DNA of 64,000 bases from Rhizobium lentis (GCF_017352135.1 NZ_CP071454.1:3869001-3933000); one strand, 5' to 3'. Shown: positions 45,410-58,392, counted from the first letter of the stretch. Made by a program: numbers and translations. The notes: generated from the sequence alone by a model not told the origin.

Positions 45410-46109
45410 GGCCGATGAGCTTGCCCTGCACCTTGACGCGGTCGGGCCCGAAGATGCGGGTCTCGTAGGCGGGGTTGGCGGCCTCCAGCGCGATCGAGGC
45501 GCCCTTGCGGCGGAAACGCTTCAGCGTTGCTTCCTCGTCGTCGACAAGGGCAACGACGATATCGCCGGGACTTGCCGTGCTGCCGTTGCGAATGATCACG
45601 GTATCGCCGTCGAAGATGCCGGCCTCGATCATCGAGTCGCCCTTGACTTCAAGCGCATAGTGCTCACCGGAGCCGAGCATATCGGCGGGAACGACGATGT
45701 CGTGCGTGTTGTTCTGGATCGCCGAGATCGGAACGCCGGCAGCGATTCGTCCCATGACCGGTACGGAAACAGAGTTGCCGTTGTCGGCAACCGGTTTAGC
45801 GGCAGCGGGCGCTGCGGTCGGCTGGGGCTTGCCGAGGCTGCCCTCGATGACGCTCGGCGAAAAACCGCGGCGCGGCTGAAGACTGGGACTATAGGCCTCC
45901 GGAAGCTTGATCACTTCAAGCGCCCGGGCGCGGTTCGGTAGGCGGCGAATGAAGCCACGTTCCTCGAGCGCCGTGATCAGGCGGTGAATGCCGGATTTCG
46001 AGGCGAGATCAAGAGCATCCTTCATTTCGTCGAAGGAGGGAGGAACGCCGGATTCCTTCATGCGCTCATGAATGAAAAGGAGAAGCTCCTGTTGTTTGCG
46101 CGTGAGCAT
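45390..46109 (-). CDS. lexA: SOS repressor LexA
   Basis: A 239-residue repressor. The N-terminal winged helix reads [20 protein letters not shown] and then [20 protein letters not shown]. The self-cleavage site is Ala124-Gly125 (IAAGVP) and the catalytic pair is Ser159 (KGDSMIEAG) and Lys197 (EATLKRF). A long Pro/Ala linker lies at 75-112. The start [11 protein letters not shown] is chosen over a 31-codon extension that would overlap the operator. It is autoregulated through the site at 46157. Confidence 0.97.
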   Translation of the reverse strand: MLTRKQQELLLFIHERMKESGVPPSFDEMKDALDLASKSGIHRLITALEERGFIRRLPNRARALEVIKLPEAYSPSLQPRRGFSPSVIEGSLGKPQPTAAPAAAKPVADNGNSVSVPVMGRIAAGVPISAIQNNTHDIVVPADMLGSGEHYALEVKGDSMIEAGIFDGDTVIIRNGSTASPGDIVVALVDDEEATLKRFRRKGASIALEAANPAYETRIFGPDRVKVQGKLIGLIRRYH

Positions 46110-46156
46110 CGACGTCAGACCCCGTGATTGAAACAAATCCAGAACAGACCCTATAT

Positions 46157-46171
46157 GTTCCATATGTGTTC
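46157..46171. promoter_or_regulatory. SOS box (LexA operator) upstream of lexA
   Basis: GTTC-CATATGT-GTTC matches the alphaproteobacterial LexA operator GTTC-N7-GTTC exactly. It lies about 48-62 bases upstream of the lexA start. This indicates autoregulation. Confidence 0.9.
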
Positions 46172-46306
46172 CGCAAGTAGCTAAATTTCCGTAAAACTTC
46201 ACGCCAACTCGTCGCGATTTTTATTTTCATTCGCCGGATTGGCGCCATGTCTTGCATTCAGGGAGGTGCTGTCGCACATCTCCTGTCGTTTCTGGGAGAG
46301 GAACCG

Positions 46307-47203
46307 ATGAACGAGCATCTCGCCAAGCCGCACCCGCTGGATCACGTCGTTCTGCCCGTCGTCAATATCGATCTGGCGCGCGAGAGGCTCGGCAAGCTTG
46401 GCTTCACCGTAGCCGCCGATGCGCGCCATCCCTTTGGAACGGAAAACGCCTGCGTCTTCCTTGCCGACAAAACTTATCTGGAGCCGCTCGGCGTCGCGAG
46501 TATCGAGGAGAGCGACGCATCGGCGCTGAAAGGCAATGTCTTCACCGCCCGCAACCAAGCCTTTCGCTTTCGTTGCGGCGAGGAGGGGCTTTCGGCAATC
46601 GTTTTCGCCACCGAAGATGCTGCCCGCGATCATAGGAAATTCGCCAGTAGGGGATCGAGCGCCGGCGAGATGCTGGAGTTCAGCCGGCCGATGAAGATGC
46701 CGGATGGTTCCGAGAGCGTCGGCAGCTTCAGATTGGCCTTTGCGAGCGATCTGCGTGCGCCTGATTTCTTCCTCTTCACCTGTCAGCGCATCAACCCGCT
46801 CCCGGCCGACCGTGGTGCGCTGGAGAAACATGCCAATGGCGTCACCGGCATTGCCGAGGTGGCGCTTTGCGCGCCGGAACCGGCCGCATTCGGCGCCTTC
46901 GTCAGCCTCGCCGCGGCGCAATCGGCAATCGAGAAAACAGGCTTCGGCGTCAAGATCGCAGCATCGAATGCGAGAATCAGCCTGATGACGCCGGAAGGGT
47001 TGGAGGCCTATTTCGAGATAGCCGTCTCGGCCGCCGAGCGCGGCCTGCGCGGCCGGGCAATCCTCTTCAATGTCGCCGATCTTGCCGTGACAGAAGCGCA
47101 TTTGGCTGCTAACGGGGTGACGTATACGCGCAAGAACAATCGCATTCTGGTGAAGCCCGCGCCCGGCCAGGGCACGCTCTTCGCCTTCGAGGAACCACGA
47201 TGA
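46307..47203 (+). CDS. Glyoxalase-like (VOC) domain protein
   Basis: A 298-residue protein with the vicinal-oxygen-chelate fold. The N-terminal domain starts [20 protein letters not shown] and a second repeat begins near residue 175 ([20 protein letters not shown]). It belongs to the Glyoxalase-like (PF13468-type) family. The substrate is unknown. The ATG at [12 protein letters not shown] is chosen because GAGAGGA precedes it. It overlaps kdsA by four bases (ATGA), so it is translated with it. Confidence 0.75.
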   Translation: MNEHLAKPHPLDHVVLPVVNIDLARERLGKLGFTVAADARHPFGTENACVFLADKTYLEPLGVASIEESDASALKGNVFTARNQAFRFRCGEEGLSAIVFATEDAARDHRKFASRGSSAGEMLEFSRPMKMPDGSESVGSFRLAFASDLRAPDFFLFTCQRINPLPADRGALEKHANGVTGIAEVALCAPEPAAFGAFVSLAAAQSAIEKTGFGVKIAASNARISLMTPEGLEAYFEIAVSAAERGLRGRAILFNVADLAVTEAHLAANGVTYTRKNNRILVKPAPGQGTLFAFEEPR

Positions 47204-48045
47204 GCTCCAATACGAATTCCGAAGTCAAGATCGGCGAAGGCGACGGCCAGGTCATCTTTTCCAATACCACCCGTCTGTCGCTGATCGCCGGGCCTTGCCA
47301 GATGGAGAGCCGGGATCACGCCTTCATGGTCGCCGGTACGCTGAAAGAGCTTTGCGCTAAGCTCGGCATCGGCCTCGTCTACAAGAGTTCCTTCGACAAG
47401 GCGAACCGCACCTCGCTCTCGGCCGAACGCGGAATCGGCCTTGAAAAGGGCATGGAGATCTTCGCCGACCTGAAGAAGGAATTCGGCCTTCCTGTCCTGA
47501 CCGACGTCCACACGGCTGAGCAGTGCGCCGAGGTGGCAAAAGTGGTCGATGTCCTGCAGATCCCTGCCTTCCTTTGCCGCCAGACCGACCTTCTCATCGC
47601 CGCCGCCAGGACCGGGCGCGTCGTCAATGTCAAGAAGGGACAGTTCCTGGCGCCCTGGGACATGAAGAACGTTTTGAAGAAGCTGAATGCCAGCGGCAAT
47701 CCGAATGTACTGCTGTGCGAGCGCGGCGCCTCCTTCGGCTACAATACGCTGGTCTCCGACATGCGCTCGCTGCCGATCATGGCGGCGATGGGCGCGCCTG
47801 TCATCTTCGATGCCACCCATTCCGTCGCCCAGCCGGGCGGGCAGGGCGACTCCTCCGGTGGCCAGCGCGAATTTGTCGAGACGCTGGCGCGCGCGGCGGT
47901 GGCGACGGGAATTGCCGGCGTCTTCCTCGAAACCCATCAGGACCCCGACAACGCACCGTCCGATGGCCCGAACATGGTCTATCTCAAGGACATGCCGCGA
48001 TTGCTTGAGAAATTGCTTGCCTTCGACGCAATCGCCAAGGCTTGA
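47200..48045 (+). CDS. kdsA: 3-deoxy-D-manno-octulosonate 8-phosphate synthase
   Basis: A 281-residue aldolase-like enzyme making KDO-8-phosphate from arabinose-5-phosphate and phosphoenolpyruvate for LPS. Conserved blocks are [65 protein letters not shown] and [14 protein letters not shown]. Metal-type (Cys in GPCQ) enzyme by sequence. It overlaps the glyoxalase-like gene and lies 141 bases before eno. Confidence 0.95.
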   Translation: MSSNTNSEVKIGEGDGQVIFSNTTRLSLIAGPCQMESRDHAFMVAGTLKELCAKLGIGLVYKSSFDKANRTSLSAERGIGLEKGMEIFADLKKEFGLPVLTDVHTAEQCAEVAKVVDVLQIPAFLCRQTDLLIAAARTGRVVNVKKGQFLAPWDMKNVLKKLNASGNPNVLLCERGASFGYNTLVSDMRSLPIMAAMGAPVIFDATHSVAQPGGQGDSSGGQREFVETLARAAVATGIAGVFLETHQDPDNAPSDGPNMVYLKDMPRLLEKLLAFDAIAKA

Positions 48046-48064
48046 CGTTCAACAGGCTGACATG

Positions 48065-48084
48065 ATCGTGGTTTAGGCCACGAT
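48065..48084. other. Hairpin in the kdsA-eno spacer
   Basis: ATCGTGG pairs with CCACGAT around TTTAGG. No T-run follows, so it is not a typical terminator. It may stabilise or weakly attenuate the transcript. Confidence 0.35.
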
Positions 48085-48144
48085 GGAGCGCCCGTTCCAA
48101 GGCTGGAAATTGCCGCATTGTAATTTGCACGCCTTCGATTATGA

Positions 48145-49461
<1,317 letters not shown>

Positions 49462-49484
49462 TCGGTCTGATCTTGAGTGAATTG

Positions 49485-49513
49485 ACCCGCGCCTTGCCGG
49501 CGCGGGTTTTTTG
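49485..49513 (+). terminator. Rho-independent terminator after eno
   Basis: ACCCGCGCC-TTGCC-GGCGCGGGT and TTTTTG form a nine-pair stem with a T-run. Confidence 0.9.
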
Positions 49514-49596
49514 TTGCTTCATTTTACGGTCAACGAACGGTTAATCTCTGCGCGCTAGATTGGACGAATTGGTAATGCGTTCAAGAGCATGCGTGT

Positions 49597-49917
49597 ATGT
49601 GGACAAAGCATCATAAGAAGAGAAAGCTCGGCCGCTTCGTCATTCCGGCTATGACGGTCGCCTTCCTTTCCTATTTCGGTTATCATTGCATTCATGGCGA
49701 TTACGGCCTGCGTGCGACGGAGACGTTCGAGCGTCAGCGTGTCGCGCGCGAGAAAGAGCTTGCGGTGTTGAAGGCGAAGCGCGAACATCTGGAAAGTCAG
49801 GTGGCGTTGCTCAGCGACGGCTCGCTTGACAAGGATATGTTGGACGAAAAGGCGCGGTATCAGCTGAATATGTCGCGCGCGGACGAGATCGTCGTTTTCA
49901 ACCATTATTCCAATTAA
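49597..49917 (+). CDS. ftsB: Septum formation initiator, FtsB/DivIC family
   Basis: A 106-residue bitopic protein. A basic N-terminus and one membrane segment (FVIPAMTVAFLSYFGYHCIH) lead into a coiled coil (ERQRVAREKELAVLKAKREH, LESQVALLSD). This topology and position before pdhA match FtsB-like proteins of the divisome in alphaproteobacteria. It would link FtsQ and FtsL. The symbol rests on family membership. Confidence 0.8.
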   Translation: MWTKHHKKRKLGRFVIPAMTVAFLSYFGYHCIHGDYGLRATETFERQRVAREKELAVLKAKREHLESQVALLSDGSLDKDMLDEKARYQLNMSRADEIVVFNHYSN

Positions 49918-50062
49918 CTGGAATTCGGTTAATTGATATTTCTACTGTATTACCAATGACTTAGCGCTGAATACGAGCCATGCAATTATGGCATTGCTGT
50001 GGTCATATTTCTTCCCTATGGTACGCGCCACCGAGAAACGACAAACCCATAGGGAGGGTTGA

Positions 50063-51109
50063 ATGGCGCCGCGAAAGACCGCGACCGTTTCCAGCCGCAA
50101 AACTGCAGCAAAACCAGCAGCCAAAGCATCGAACGGAGGCCCGGTAGCCGACTTCGATCGGGATGAGGAACTCAAGGCCTATCGCGAGATGCTGTTGATC
50201 CGCCGCTTCGAGGAGAAGGCCGGTCAGCTTTACGGCATGGGCTTCATCGGCGGCTTTTGCCACCTCTACATCGGTCAAGAAGCTGTCGTCGTCGGCATGC
50301 AGATGGCGCAGAAGGAAGGCGACCAGGTCATCACCGCCTATCGTGACCACGGCCACATGCTGGCAACCGGCATGGAAGCGCGCGGCGTCATGGCGGAACT
50401 GACCGGGCGTCGCAGCGGCTATTCCCACGGGAAGGGCGGCTCGATGCACATGTTCTCGAAGGAGAAGCATTTCTACGGCGGTCACGGCATCGTCGGCGCC
50501 CAGGTTTCGCTCGGGACTGGTCTTGCTTTTGCAAATCGCTACCGCGGCAACGGCAATGTCGCCGTCGCCTATTTCGGCGATGGTGCGGCCAACCAGGGCC
50601 AGGTCTATGAGAGCTTCAACATGGCGGCCCTCTGGAAGCTGCCGATCGTCTACATCGTCGAGAACAACCGATACGCCATGGGCACGTCGACCGCCCGCGC
50701 CACCGCGCAGTCGAACTACTCGCTGCGCGGGTCCGGCTTCGGCATTCCCGGCATTCAGGTCGATGGTATGGACGTTCGCGCCGTCAAGGCGGCGGCCGAC
50801 GAAGCGCTCGAGCATTGCCGCTCCGGCAAGGGCCCGATCATCCTGGAAATGCTGACCTATCGTTATCGTGGCCACTCCATGTCCGATCCGGCGAAATATC
50901 GCACGAAGGAAGAAGTGCAGAAGATGCGCTCCGAGCAGGACCCGATCGAGCAGGTAAAGGCGCGCCTCATCGAAAAGGGTTGGGCTTCCGAAGACGATCT
51001 GAAGGCGATCGACAAGGATGTCCGCGACATCGTCGCCGACAGCGCCGACTTCGCCCAGGCCGATCCGGAGCCGGATGCATCCGAGCTCTATACCGACATT
51101 CTGCTCTAA
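50063..51109 (+). CDS. pdhA: Pyruvate dehydrogenase E1 alpha
   Basis: A 348-residue thiamine-diphosphate subunit of the E1 component. It has an Ala/Lys-rich N-tail (about 1-30) and the ThDP motif GDGAANQGQVYESFNMAALW ending in IVENN. It decarboxylates pyruvate with PdhB. It has GGGAGGG before the ATG. It is first in the operon pdhABC-...-lpdA. Confidence 0.97.
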   Translation: MAPRKTATVSSRKTAAKPAAKASNGGPVADFDRDEELKAYREMLLIRRFEEKAGQLYGMGFIGGFCHLYIGQEAVVVGMQMAQKEGDQVITAYRDHGHMLATGMEARGVMAELTGRRSGYSHGKGGSMHMFSKEKHFYGGHGIVGAQVSLGTGLAFANRYRGNGNVAVAYFGDGAANQGQVYESFNMAALWKLPIVYIVENNRYAMGTSTARATAQSNYSLRGSGFGIPGIQVDGMDVRAVKAAADEALEHCRSGKGPIILEMLTYRYRGHSMSDPAKYRTKEEVQKMRSEQDPIEQVKARLIEKGWASEDDLKAIDKDVRDIVADSADFAQADPEPDASELYTDILL

Positions 51110-51124
51110 TCGGGGAGGGAACCC

Positions 51125-52510
51125 ATGCCTATCGATATCCTCATGCCCGCCCTCTCTCCGACGATGGAAGAAGGCACGCTGTCCAAATGGCTGAAGCAGG
51201 AAGGTGACAAGGTCACCTCAGGCGACGTGATCGCCGAAATCGAGACCGACAAGGCGACGATGGAAGTCGAAGCCGTCGACGAAGGTGTCATCGGCAAGTT
51301 GCTGGTCGATGCCGGAACCGAAGGCGTCAAGGTCAACACGAAGATCGCCGTGCTGCTGCAGGACGGCGAATCCGCTTCGGATCTCTCCGCCGCCAAGCCT
51401 GCCGCCGCGCCAGCCCCCGCGGTTGCTCAGGAAGAGAAGCCGACGAATAGCGGTTCAGCCTCAGCGCCGCTTCCGGCCGAGCCGAAGGCCGTCGTTCCGA
51501 ACGACCCGGAAATTCCGGCCGGCACGGAAATGGTGTCGACCACCGTGCGCGAAGCGCTGCGTGACGCCATGGCCGAAGAAATGCGCGCCAATGACGACGT
51601 CTTCGTCATGGGCGAGGAAGTGGCCGAATATCAGGGCGCCTACAAGGTCACCCAGGGCCTGCTGCAGGAATTCGGCGCCCGCCGCGTCATCGATACCCCG
51701 ATCACCGAGCACGGTTTTGCCGGCGTCGGCGTCGGTGCGGCAATGGCGGGCCTTCGCCCGATCGTCGAATTCATGACCTTCAACTTCGCCATGCAGGCGA
51801 TCGACCACATCATCAACTCTGCCGCCAAGACGCTTTACATGTCCGGCGGCCAGATGGGCGCTCCGATCGTGTTCCGCGGCCCGAACGGCGCGGCGGCTCG
51901 CGTCGGTGCCCAGCACAGCCAGGACTATGCCGCCTGGTACAGTGCCATCCCCGGCCTGAAGGTCGTCATGCCCTACACGGCTTCCGACGCAAAGGGCCTG
52001 CTGAAGGCCGCGATCCGCGATCCGAACCCGGTCATCTTCCTCGAAAACGAAATTCTCTACGGCCAGCACTTCGACGTGCCGAAGCTCGATAATTTCGTCC
52101 TGCCGATCGGCAAGGCCCGCATCCATCGGCCAGGCAAGGACGTCACGGTCGTCTCCTTCGGCATCGGCATGACCTATGCGACGAAGGCGGCCGCTGAACT
52201 CGAACAGCTCGGCATCGACGTCGAATTGATCGACCTTCGCACCATCCGCCCGATGGATCTTCCGACGGTCATCGAATCCGTCAAGAAGACCGGCCGCCTC
52301 GTCACCGTCGAGGAAGGTTATCCGCAGTCGTCGGTCGGCACCGAAATTGCCACCCGCGTCATGCAGCAGGCTTTCGACTATCTCGATGCGCCGATCCTGA
52401 CTATTGCGGGCAAGGACGTGCCGATGCCCTACGCCGCCAATCTCGAAAAGCTCGCCCTTCCGAATGTCGGCGAAGTCGTCGATGCGGTGAAGGCTGTCTG
52501 CTACAAATAA
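51125..52510 (+). CDS. pdhB: Pyruvate dehydrogenase E1 beta with lipoyl domain
   Basis: A 461-residue subunit. Residues 1-80 form a lipoyl domain with lipoyl lysine 43 in [16 protein letters not shown] Pro/Ala linker (about 85-125) leads to the E1-beta transketolase domain, starting [20 protein letters not shown], with [17 protein letters not shown] and the C-terminal domain ending [11 protein letters not shown]. An N-terminal lipoyl domain on E1-beta is known in alphaproteobacteria. It is 15 bases after pdhA. Confidence 0.97.
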   Translation: MPIDILMPALSPTMEEGTLSKWLKQEGDKVTSGDVIAEIETDKATMEVEAVDEGVIGKLLVDAGTEGVKVNTKIAVLLQDGESASDLSAAKPAAAPAPAVAQEEKPTNSGSASAPLPAEPKAVVPNDPEIPAGTEMVSTTVREALRDAMAEEMRANDDVFVMGEEVAEYQGAYKVTQGLLQEFGARRVIDTPITEHGFAGVGVGAAMAGLRPIVEFMTFNFAMQAIDHIINSAAKTLYMSGGQMGAPIVFRGPNGAAARVGAQHSQDYAAWYSAIPGLKVVMPYTASDAKGLLKAAIRDPNPVIFLENEILYGQHFDVPKLDNFVLPIGKARIHRPGKDVTVVSFGIGMTYATKAAAELEQLGIDVELIDLRTIRPMDLPTVIESVKKTGRLVTVEEGYPQSSVGTEIATRVMQQAFDYLDAPILTIAGKDVPMPYAANLEKLALPNVGEVVDAVKAVCYK

Positions 52511-52525
52511 GGGGAGGGTATTTCG

Positions 52526-53869
52526 ATGCCGATCAATATCACGATGCCCGCCCTCTCTCCGACGATGGAAGAAGGCAATCTGGCCAAGTGGCTGGTCAAG
52601 GAGGGTGACACGGTCAAGTCTGGCGATGTGATCGCCGAGATCGAGACCGACAAGGCGACGATGGAAGTCGAAGCCGTCGATGAAGGCACGGTCGCCAAGC
52701 TGGTCGTTCCGGCCGGCACCGAGGGCGTCAAGGTGAACGCGCTGATCGCGGTTCTTGCCGCCGACGGCGAGGATGTCGCCGCTGCCGCAAGCGGCGCAGG
52801 CTCTGCCGCTCCGGCGCCCAAGGCTGAGGCTGCTCCGGCACCGAAGGCCGAGGCTGCACCGGTCGCGCCGGCGGCTGCACCGGCACCTGCCGCTGCACCC
52901 GCGGCGGTTTCGTCGGACGGCAATCGCACCTTCTCCTCGCCGCTTGCGCGCCGTCTCGCCAAGGAAGCCGGTATCGACCTTTCGGCGGTCGCCGGCTCCG
53001 GCCCGCATGGCCGTATCGTCAAAAGCGACATCGAAGCCGCCGTTGCCGGCGGTGGCGCCAAGCCGGCTGCCGCACCGGCCGCCGCTGCCGCTGCGCCGCA
53101 GGCCGCGGCTCCGGCTGCAGCGCCGAAGGCTGCTTCGGATGACGCCGTGCTCAAGCTTTTCGAACCAGGCTCCTACGAGCTCGTGCCGCATGACGGCATG
53201 CGCAAGACGATCGCCCGGCGCCTGGTCGAATCCAAGCAGACGATCCCGCATTTCTACGTCAGCGTCGATTGCGAACTCGACGCGCTGATGGCTCTGCGTG
53301 CCCAGTTGAACGATGCGGCTCCGCGCAAGGACAACGCTCCGGCCTACAAGCTCTCGGTCAACGACATGGTCATCAAAGCCATGGCGCTGGCGCTGCGCGA
53401 TGTTCCGGATGCCAACGTGTCATGGACCGACAGCAATATGGTCAAGCACAAGCACGCCGATGTCGGCGTCGCCGTCTCGATCCCCGGCGGCCTGATCACG
53501 CCGATCATCCGCAAGGCCGAGGAAAAGACGCTGTCGACCATCTCCAACGAGATGCGCGACCTCGGCAAGCGGGCCAAGGACCGCAAGCTGAAGCCCGAGG
53601 AATATCAGGGCGGCACCAGCTCGGTCTCGAACATGGGCATGATGGGGGTGAAGAATTTCGCTGCCGTCGTCAACCCGCCGCATGCGACGATCCTCGCGGT
53701 CGGCGCCGGAGAACAGCGGGTCGTCGTCAAGAACGGCGAAATGGCGATCGCCACAGTCATGAGCGTGACGCTCTCGACCGACCATCGCTGCGTCGACGGT
53801 GCGCTCGGCGCCGAGCTGCTGCAGGCCTTCAAGGGCTACATCGAAAATCCGATGGGCATGCTTGTCTGA
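52526..53869 (+). CDS. pdhC: Pyruvate dehydrogenase E2 (dihydrolipoamide acetyltransferase)
   Basis: A 447-residue E2 core. It has a lipoyl domain (1-80, lysine 43), an Ala/Pro linker, the E1/E3-binding domain ([20 protein letters not shown], about 133-168), another Ala/Pro linker and the acetyltransferase domain with catalytic [17 protein letters not shown] near the C-terminus. The lipoyl DNA is nearly identical to that of pdhB. It lies 15 bases after pdhB. Confidence 0.97.
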   Translation: MPINITMPALSPTMEEGNLAKWLVKEGDTVKSGDVIAEIETDKATMEVEAVDEGTVAKLVVPAGTEGVKVNALIAVLAADGEDVAAAASGAGSAAPAPKAEAAPAPKAEAAPVAPAAAPAPAAAPAAVSSDGNRTFSSPLARRLAKEAGIDLSAVAGSGPHGRIVKSDIEAAVAGGGAKPAAAPAAAAAAPQAAAPAAAPKAASDDAVLKLFEPGSYELVPHDGMRKTIARRLVESKQTIPHFYVSVDCELDALMALRAQLNDAAPRKDNAPAYKLSVNDMVIKAMALALRDVPDANVSWTDSNMVKHKHADVGVAVSIPGGLITPIIRKAEEKTLSTISNEMRDLGKRAKDRKLKPEEYQGGTSSVSNMGMMGVKNFAAVVNPPHATILAVGAGEQRVVVKNGEMAIATVMSVTLSTDHRCVDGALGAELLQAFKGYIENPMGMLV

Positions 53870-53888
53870 TAGCGAAGCGGAGGCGGAA

Positions 53889-54530
53889 ATGACCAAAACC
53901 GTTCTTTGCTATGGTGACTCGCTGACCTGGGGTTATGACGCCGAGACGATCGGCCGTCATGAGTACAAGAACCGCTGGCCAAGCGTGCTTCAGGCAGCGC
54001 TCGGCAGCGAGGCGCGCGTCATCGCCGAGGGTTTGAACGGTCGCACGACCGCTTTCGACGACCACCTTGCCGATTGCGATCGTAACGGCGCCCGGATCCT
54101 GCCGACGATCCTGCAGACGCATGCGCCGCTCGACCTCGTCATCCTGCTGCTCGGCACCAACGACATGAAACCGGTTGTCGCAGGTTCGGCCTTTGCCGCC
54201 TGCCAGGGCATCAGCCGGCTCGTACGGCTGATCCGCAATCATGCCTGGCCCTTCGAATTCGACGGGCCGGAGATCCTGATCGTGGCGCCGCCGGCGATCT
54301 GCGCGACGGGCAACGTCCCCTTCGCCGCATCCTTTCCTGGCGGCATAGAGGAATCGGCAAAGCTCGCAACGCTTTATCGCGATCTTGCCGATGAACTCGG
54401 CTGTGGCTTCTTCGACGGCAATTCCGTCGCCAAGACCACGCCGATCGACGGCATTCACCTTGATGCCGACAACACGCGTTCGCTCGGACGCGGGCTGGAA
54501 TCGATCGTGCGGATGATGTTGGGAATCTGA
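53889..54530 (+). CDS. SGNH/GDSL-family hydrolase
   Basis: A 213-residue hydrolase. Block I is CYGDSLTWGYDAE (Ser10), block III LLLGTNDMKP with Asn, and block V DGIHLDADN with Asp and His. It has no signal peptide, so it is cytoplasmic. It is close to arylesterase-type SGNH proteins; the substrate is unknown. It lies 19 bases after pdhC and two bases before the GNAT gene. Confidence 0.85.
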   Translation: MTKTVLCYGDSLTWGYDAETIGRHEYKNRWPSVLQAALGSEARVIAEGLNGRTTAFDDHLADCDRNGARILPTILQTHAPLDLVILLLGTNDMKPVVAGSAFAACQGISRLVRLIRNHAWPFEFDGPEILIVAPPAICATGNVPFAASFPGGIEESAKLATLYRDLADELGCGFFDGNSVAKTTPIDGIHLDADNTRSLGRGLESIVRMMLGI

Positions 54531-54532
54531 GA

Positions 54533-55114
54533 ATGACCGCCTTCATAGCCCTGCGGCAGGCCTCACGGCGGGATGCCTCGGAGCTGGCGATTCTGGCGGA
54601 CATTGCCTCGCATGGCTTTGCCTCCTGGCTCTGGTTCGCTGACGTGGCGAACGGCGTGAGCGACACGCCGCTGGAGCGGGGCAGGCTGAAGATGAGCGAG
54701 GAGGGAGCAGTCGGCGGCTGGCGGGATGCTGTCGTCGCCGAAGCCTATGGCGAGGTCGCAGGTGTCGCGATCGGCCATGCGCTGGACGAAGGCATCGGCG
54801 ATATCGAGGCGAGCATTCCGGCGACCGAACCGATGCTCGCCCTGCAGAAAACGGTTGTAGGAAGCTGGTTCATCGGCAGTCTCGGCGTCTACAGCCACCT
54901 GCGCGGCATCGGCATCGGGGGCAGACTGCTGGAGGATCAGATCGAAAGGGCCGATCGCCGGCCCGTCAGTCTCATTACCGCAAGTGATAACGAAGCGGCT
55001 TTGTCGCTTTATGGAAGAAACGGATTCGTGGAGGCTGCGCGCGCCGATGCCGTGCCGCTCTTCGACAACAGCAAAAGACACGCGTGGGTGCTCATGACCC
55101 GCGGGGCAGCGTAA
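54533..55114 (+). CDS. GNAT family N-acetyltransferase
   Basis: A 193-residue acetyltransferase. The acetyl-CoA-binding motif A is near YSHLRGIGIGGRLLEDQIER (about 120-139). The C-terminal NEAALSLYGRNGFVEAARA is also typical. The substrate cannot be read from sequence. The start MTAFIALRQASRRDASELAI is two bases after the SGNH stop. It is located between pdhC and lpdA. Confidence 0.8.
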   Translation: MTAFIALRQASRRDASELAILADIASHGFASWLWFADVANGVSDTPLERGRLKMSEEGAVGGWRDAVVAEAYGEVAGVAIGHALDEGIGDIEASIPATEPMLALQKTVVGSWFIGSLGVYSHLRGIGIGGRLLEDQIERADRRPVSLITASDNEAALSLYGRNGFVEAARADAVPLFDNSKRHAWVLMTRGAA

Positions 55115-55130
55115 CAAAGGCAGGAAACAC

Positions 55131-56576
<1,446 letters not shown>

Positions 56577-56654
56577 TAATTTCCGGGGCTGCCCATTTTG
56601 CCCAGAGTGGATAGCCACTCCGGCTGGGGGTGGAAAAAACGAAAGGAAATCATC

Positions 56655-56909
56655 ATGTCTATGGAGACGCAGGCGTTGCTGGTATTTTTGCTGATCGGGC
56701 TGGTTGCAGGTTTCCTCGCAAGTCTCGTCGTCGGCGGCGGCGGCCTGATCCGATGCCTGCTGAGCGGCATCATCGGCGCCTTCGTCGGCGGCTATCTGTT
56801 CAGCGCGCTCGGCATCTCTCTGGGCATTGAAAACGCGCTGGTCGTGCAAATCATCCACGCCACGGTCGGCGCCATCATCGTGGTGCTGGTGGCCAGAGCG
56901 GTGGCATAG
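56655..56909 (+). CDS. GlsB/YeaQ/YmgE family small membrane protein
   Basis: An 84-residue protein with three hydrophobic segments (ALLVFLLIGLVAGFLASLVV, LSGIIGAFVGGYLFSALGI, HATVGAIIVVLVARAVA). It matches the transglycosylase-associated/YeaQ family of stress-linked membrane proteins. The ATG at MSMETQALLV follows AAAGGA. The function is not known. It has a paralogue directly after it. Confidence 0.8.
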   Translation: MSMETQALLVFLLIGLVAGFLASLVVGGGGLIRCLLSGIIGAFVGGYLFSALGISLGIENALVVQIIHATVGAIIVVLVARAVA

Positions 56910-56942
56910 GGTAAACGGGTCGAACCCAAAGGCAGGGCTGAA

Positions 56943-57191
56943 ATGGAAAGTGTCGGCTGGATTTCGGCAATCATCATCGGCGGGTTGGCGGGCTGGCTCG
57001 CCGGCAAGCTGATGGAGGCGCGATACGGGATTTTCCTGAACATCGTGCTCGGCATCGTCGGCTCGGTCGTCGCCACCGCGATCCTCGCCCAGTTCCACGT
57101 CCAGCTTGCCGGCGGACGGCTCGGTTATTTCGTGACGGGTTTCCTCGGCGCCTGCCTGCTGATATTCCTTGCGCGACTGGTGCGGCGCTAG
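56943..57191 (+). CDS. GlsB/YeaQ/YmgE-like small membrane protein, second copy
   Basis: An 82-residue three-helix protein starting MESVGWISAIIIGGLAGWLA, then GIFLNIVLGIVGSVVATAIL and LGYFVTGFLGACLLIFLARL. It is of the same type as the gene just before it, 33 bases upstream, but clearly diverged. It precedes lipA. Confidence 0.8.
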   Translation: MESVGWISAIIIGGLAGWLAGKLMEARYGIFLNIVLGIVGSVVATAILAQFHVQLAGGRLGYFVTGFLGACLLIFLARLVRR

Positions 57192-57248
57192 GGTCGCGAC
57201 GCGCTTGAGAGACTGTGCCGCATGGAGCGGCGGAAAGCTGATACTGCA

Positions 57249-58220
57249 ATGGTGACCATTCTCGACACGATCAATCCCGACGCCAAGCGCGTGCGCCATC
57301 CCGAGAAGGCGCATCGCCCGGATACGGAAGTCATGCGCAAGCCCGACTGGATCCGCGTCAAGGCGCCGACCTCCAAGGGTTATGCCGAGACGCGCGCGAT
57401 CGTGAAGGAGCACAAGCTCGTCACCGTCTGCGAGGAAGCCGGCTGCCCTAATATCGGCGAGTGCTGGGACAAGAAGCACGCCACTTTCATGATCATGGGC
57501 GAGATCTGCACCCGCGCCTGTGCCTTCTGCAACGTCGCCACCGGCAAGCCGAATGCGCTCGATATGGCCGAGCCCGAAAACGTCGCCAAGGCGGTCAAGG
57601 AGATGGGCCTCAGTCATGTCGTAATCACCTCGGTCGATCGTGACGATCTGGAGGACGGCGGCGCCGAGCACTTCGAAAAGGTGATCTGGGCGATCCGCTC
57701 GGCTTCGCCGCCGACGACGATCGAGATCCTGACGCCCGACTTCCTGAAGAAGCCGGGGGCGCTGGAGCGCGTCGTCGCCGCCAAGCCCGACGTCTTCAAC
57801 CACAACATGGAAACGGTTGCCGGCAACTATCTGACGGTTCGCCCCGGCGCCCGTTATTTCCACTCCATTCGCCTGCTGCAGCGGGTGAAGGAACTTGATC
57901 CGACCATGTTCACCAAATCCGGCATCATGGTCGGCCTCGGCGAGGAGCGCAATGAAGTGCTGCAGCTGATGGACGACCTGCGCACCGCCGATGTCGACTT
58001 CCTGACGATCGGCCAATATCTGCAGCCGACCCGCAAGCACCACAAGGTCGAAAGCTTCGTCACGCCCGACGAGTTCAAGTCCTACGAGACTGTCGCCTAT
58101 AGCAAGGGCTTCCTGATGGTCGCCTCCAGCCCGCTGACCCGCTCTTCTCATCACGCCGGCGACGATTTCGCGCGGCTGAAGGCGGCGCGCGAGAAGAAGT
58201 TGCTGTTGGTAGCTGAGTAA
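57249..58220 (+). CDS. lipA: Lipoyl synthase
   Basis: A 323-residue radical SAM enzyme that inserts sulfur into octanoyl groups to make lipoate. The auxiliary cluster is [12 protein letters not shown] (Cys61, 66, 72) and the radical SAM cluster CTRACAFC (Cys87, 91, 94). The start [20 protein letters not shown] gives the usual length; an ATG nine codons upstream is less likely. It makes the cofactor of PdhB and PdhC. No lipB is in the window. Confidence 0.95.
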   Translation: MVTILDTINPDAKRVRHPEKAHRPDTEVMRKPDWIRVKAPTSKGYAETRAIVKEHKLVTVCEEAGCPNIGECWDKKHATFMIMGEICTRACAFCNVATGKPNALDMAEPENVAKAVKEMGLSHVVITSVDRDDLEDGGAEHFEKVIWAIRSASPPTTIEILTPDFLKKPGALERVVAAKPDVFNHNMETVAGNYLTVRPGARYFHSIRLLQRVKELDPTMFTKSGIMVGLGEERNEVLQLMDDLRTADVDFLTIGQYLQPTRKHHKVESFVTPDEFKSYETVAYSKGFLMVASSPLTRSSHHAGDDFARLKAAREKKLLLVAE

Positions 58221-58239
58221 GGTTTGGGTGCTGCCAAGT

Positions 58240-58324
58240 TCCGTCATGCTCGGGCTTGTCCCGAGCATCTGCAACCGATCGATAGGGCAGCAGATCCTCG
58301 GCACAAGGCCGAGGATGACGTCGA
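58240..58324. repeat. RIME-like palindromic intergenic repeat
   Basis: Two palindromes are present: ATGCTCGGG-CTTGT-CCCGAGCAT (58246-58268) and ATCCTCGG...CCGAGGAT (58294-58316). This pair in the gap after lipA matches what I recall of the Rhizobium-specific intergenic mosaic elements (RIME1). It could also terminate or stabilise the lipA transcript. Confidence 0.75.
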
Positions 58325-58392
58325 GTAGGGGGCGAGGTTAGGCAACAAACTGCCCTTAGCGGTTTTTGCCAAGGTTTTTCTTTGGGCAGCCA

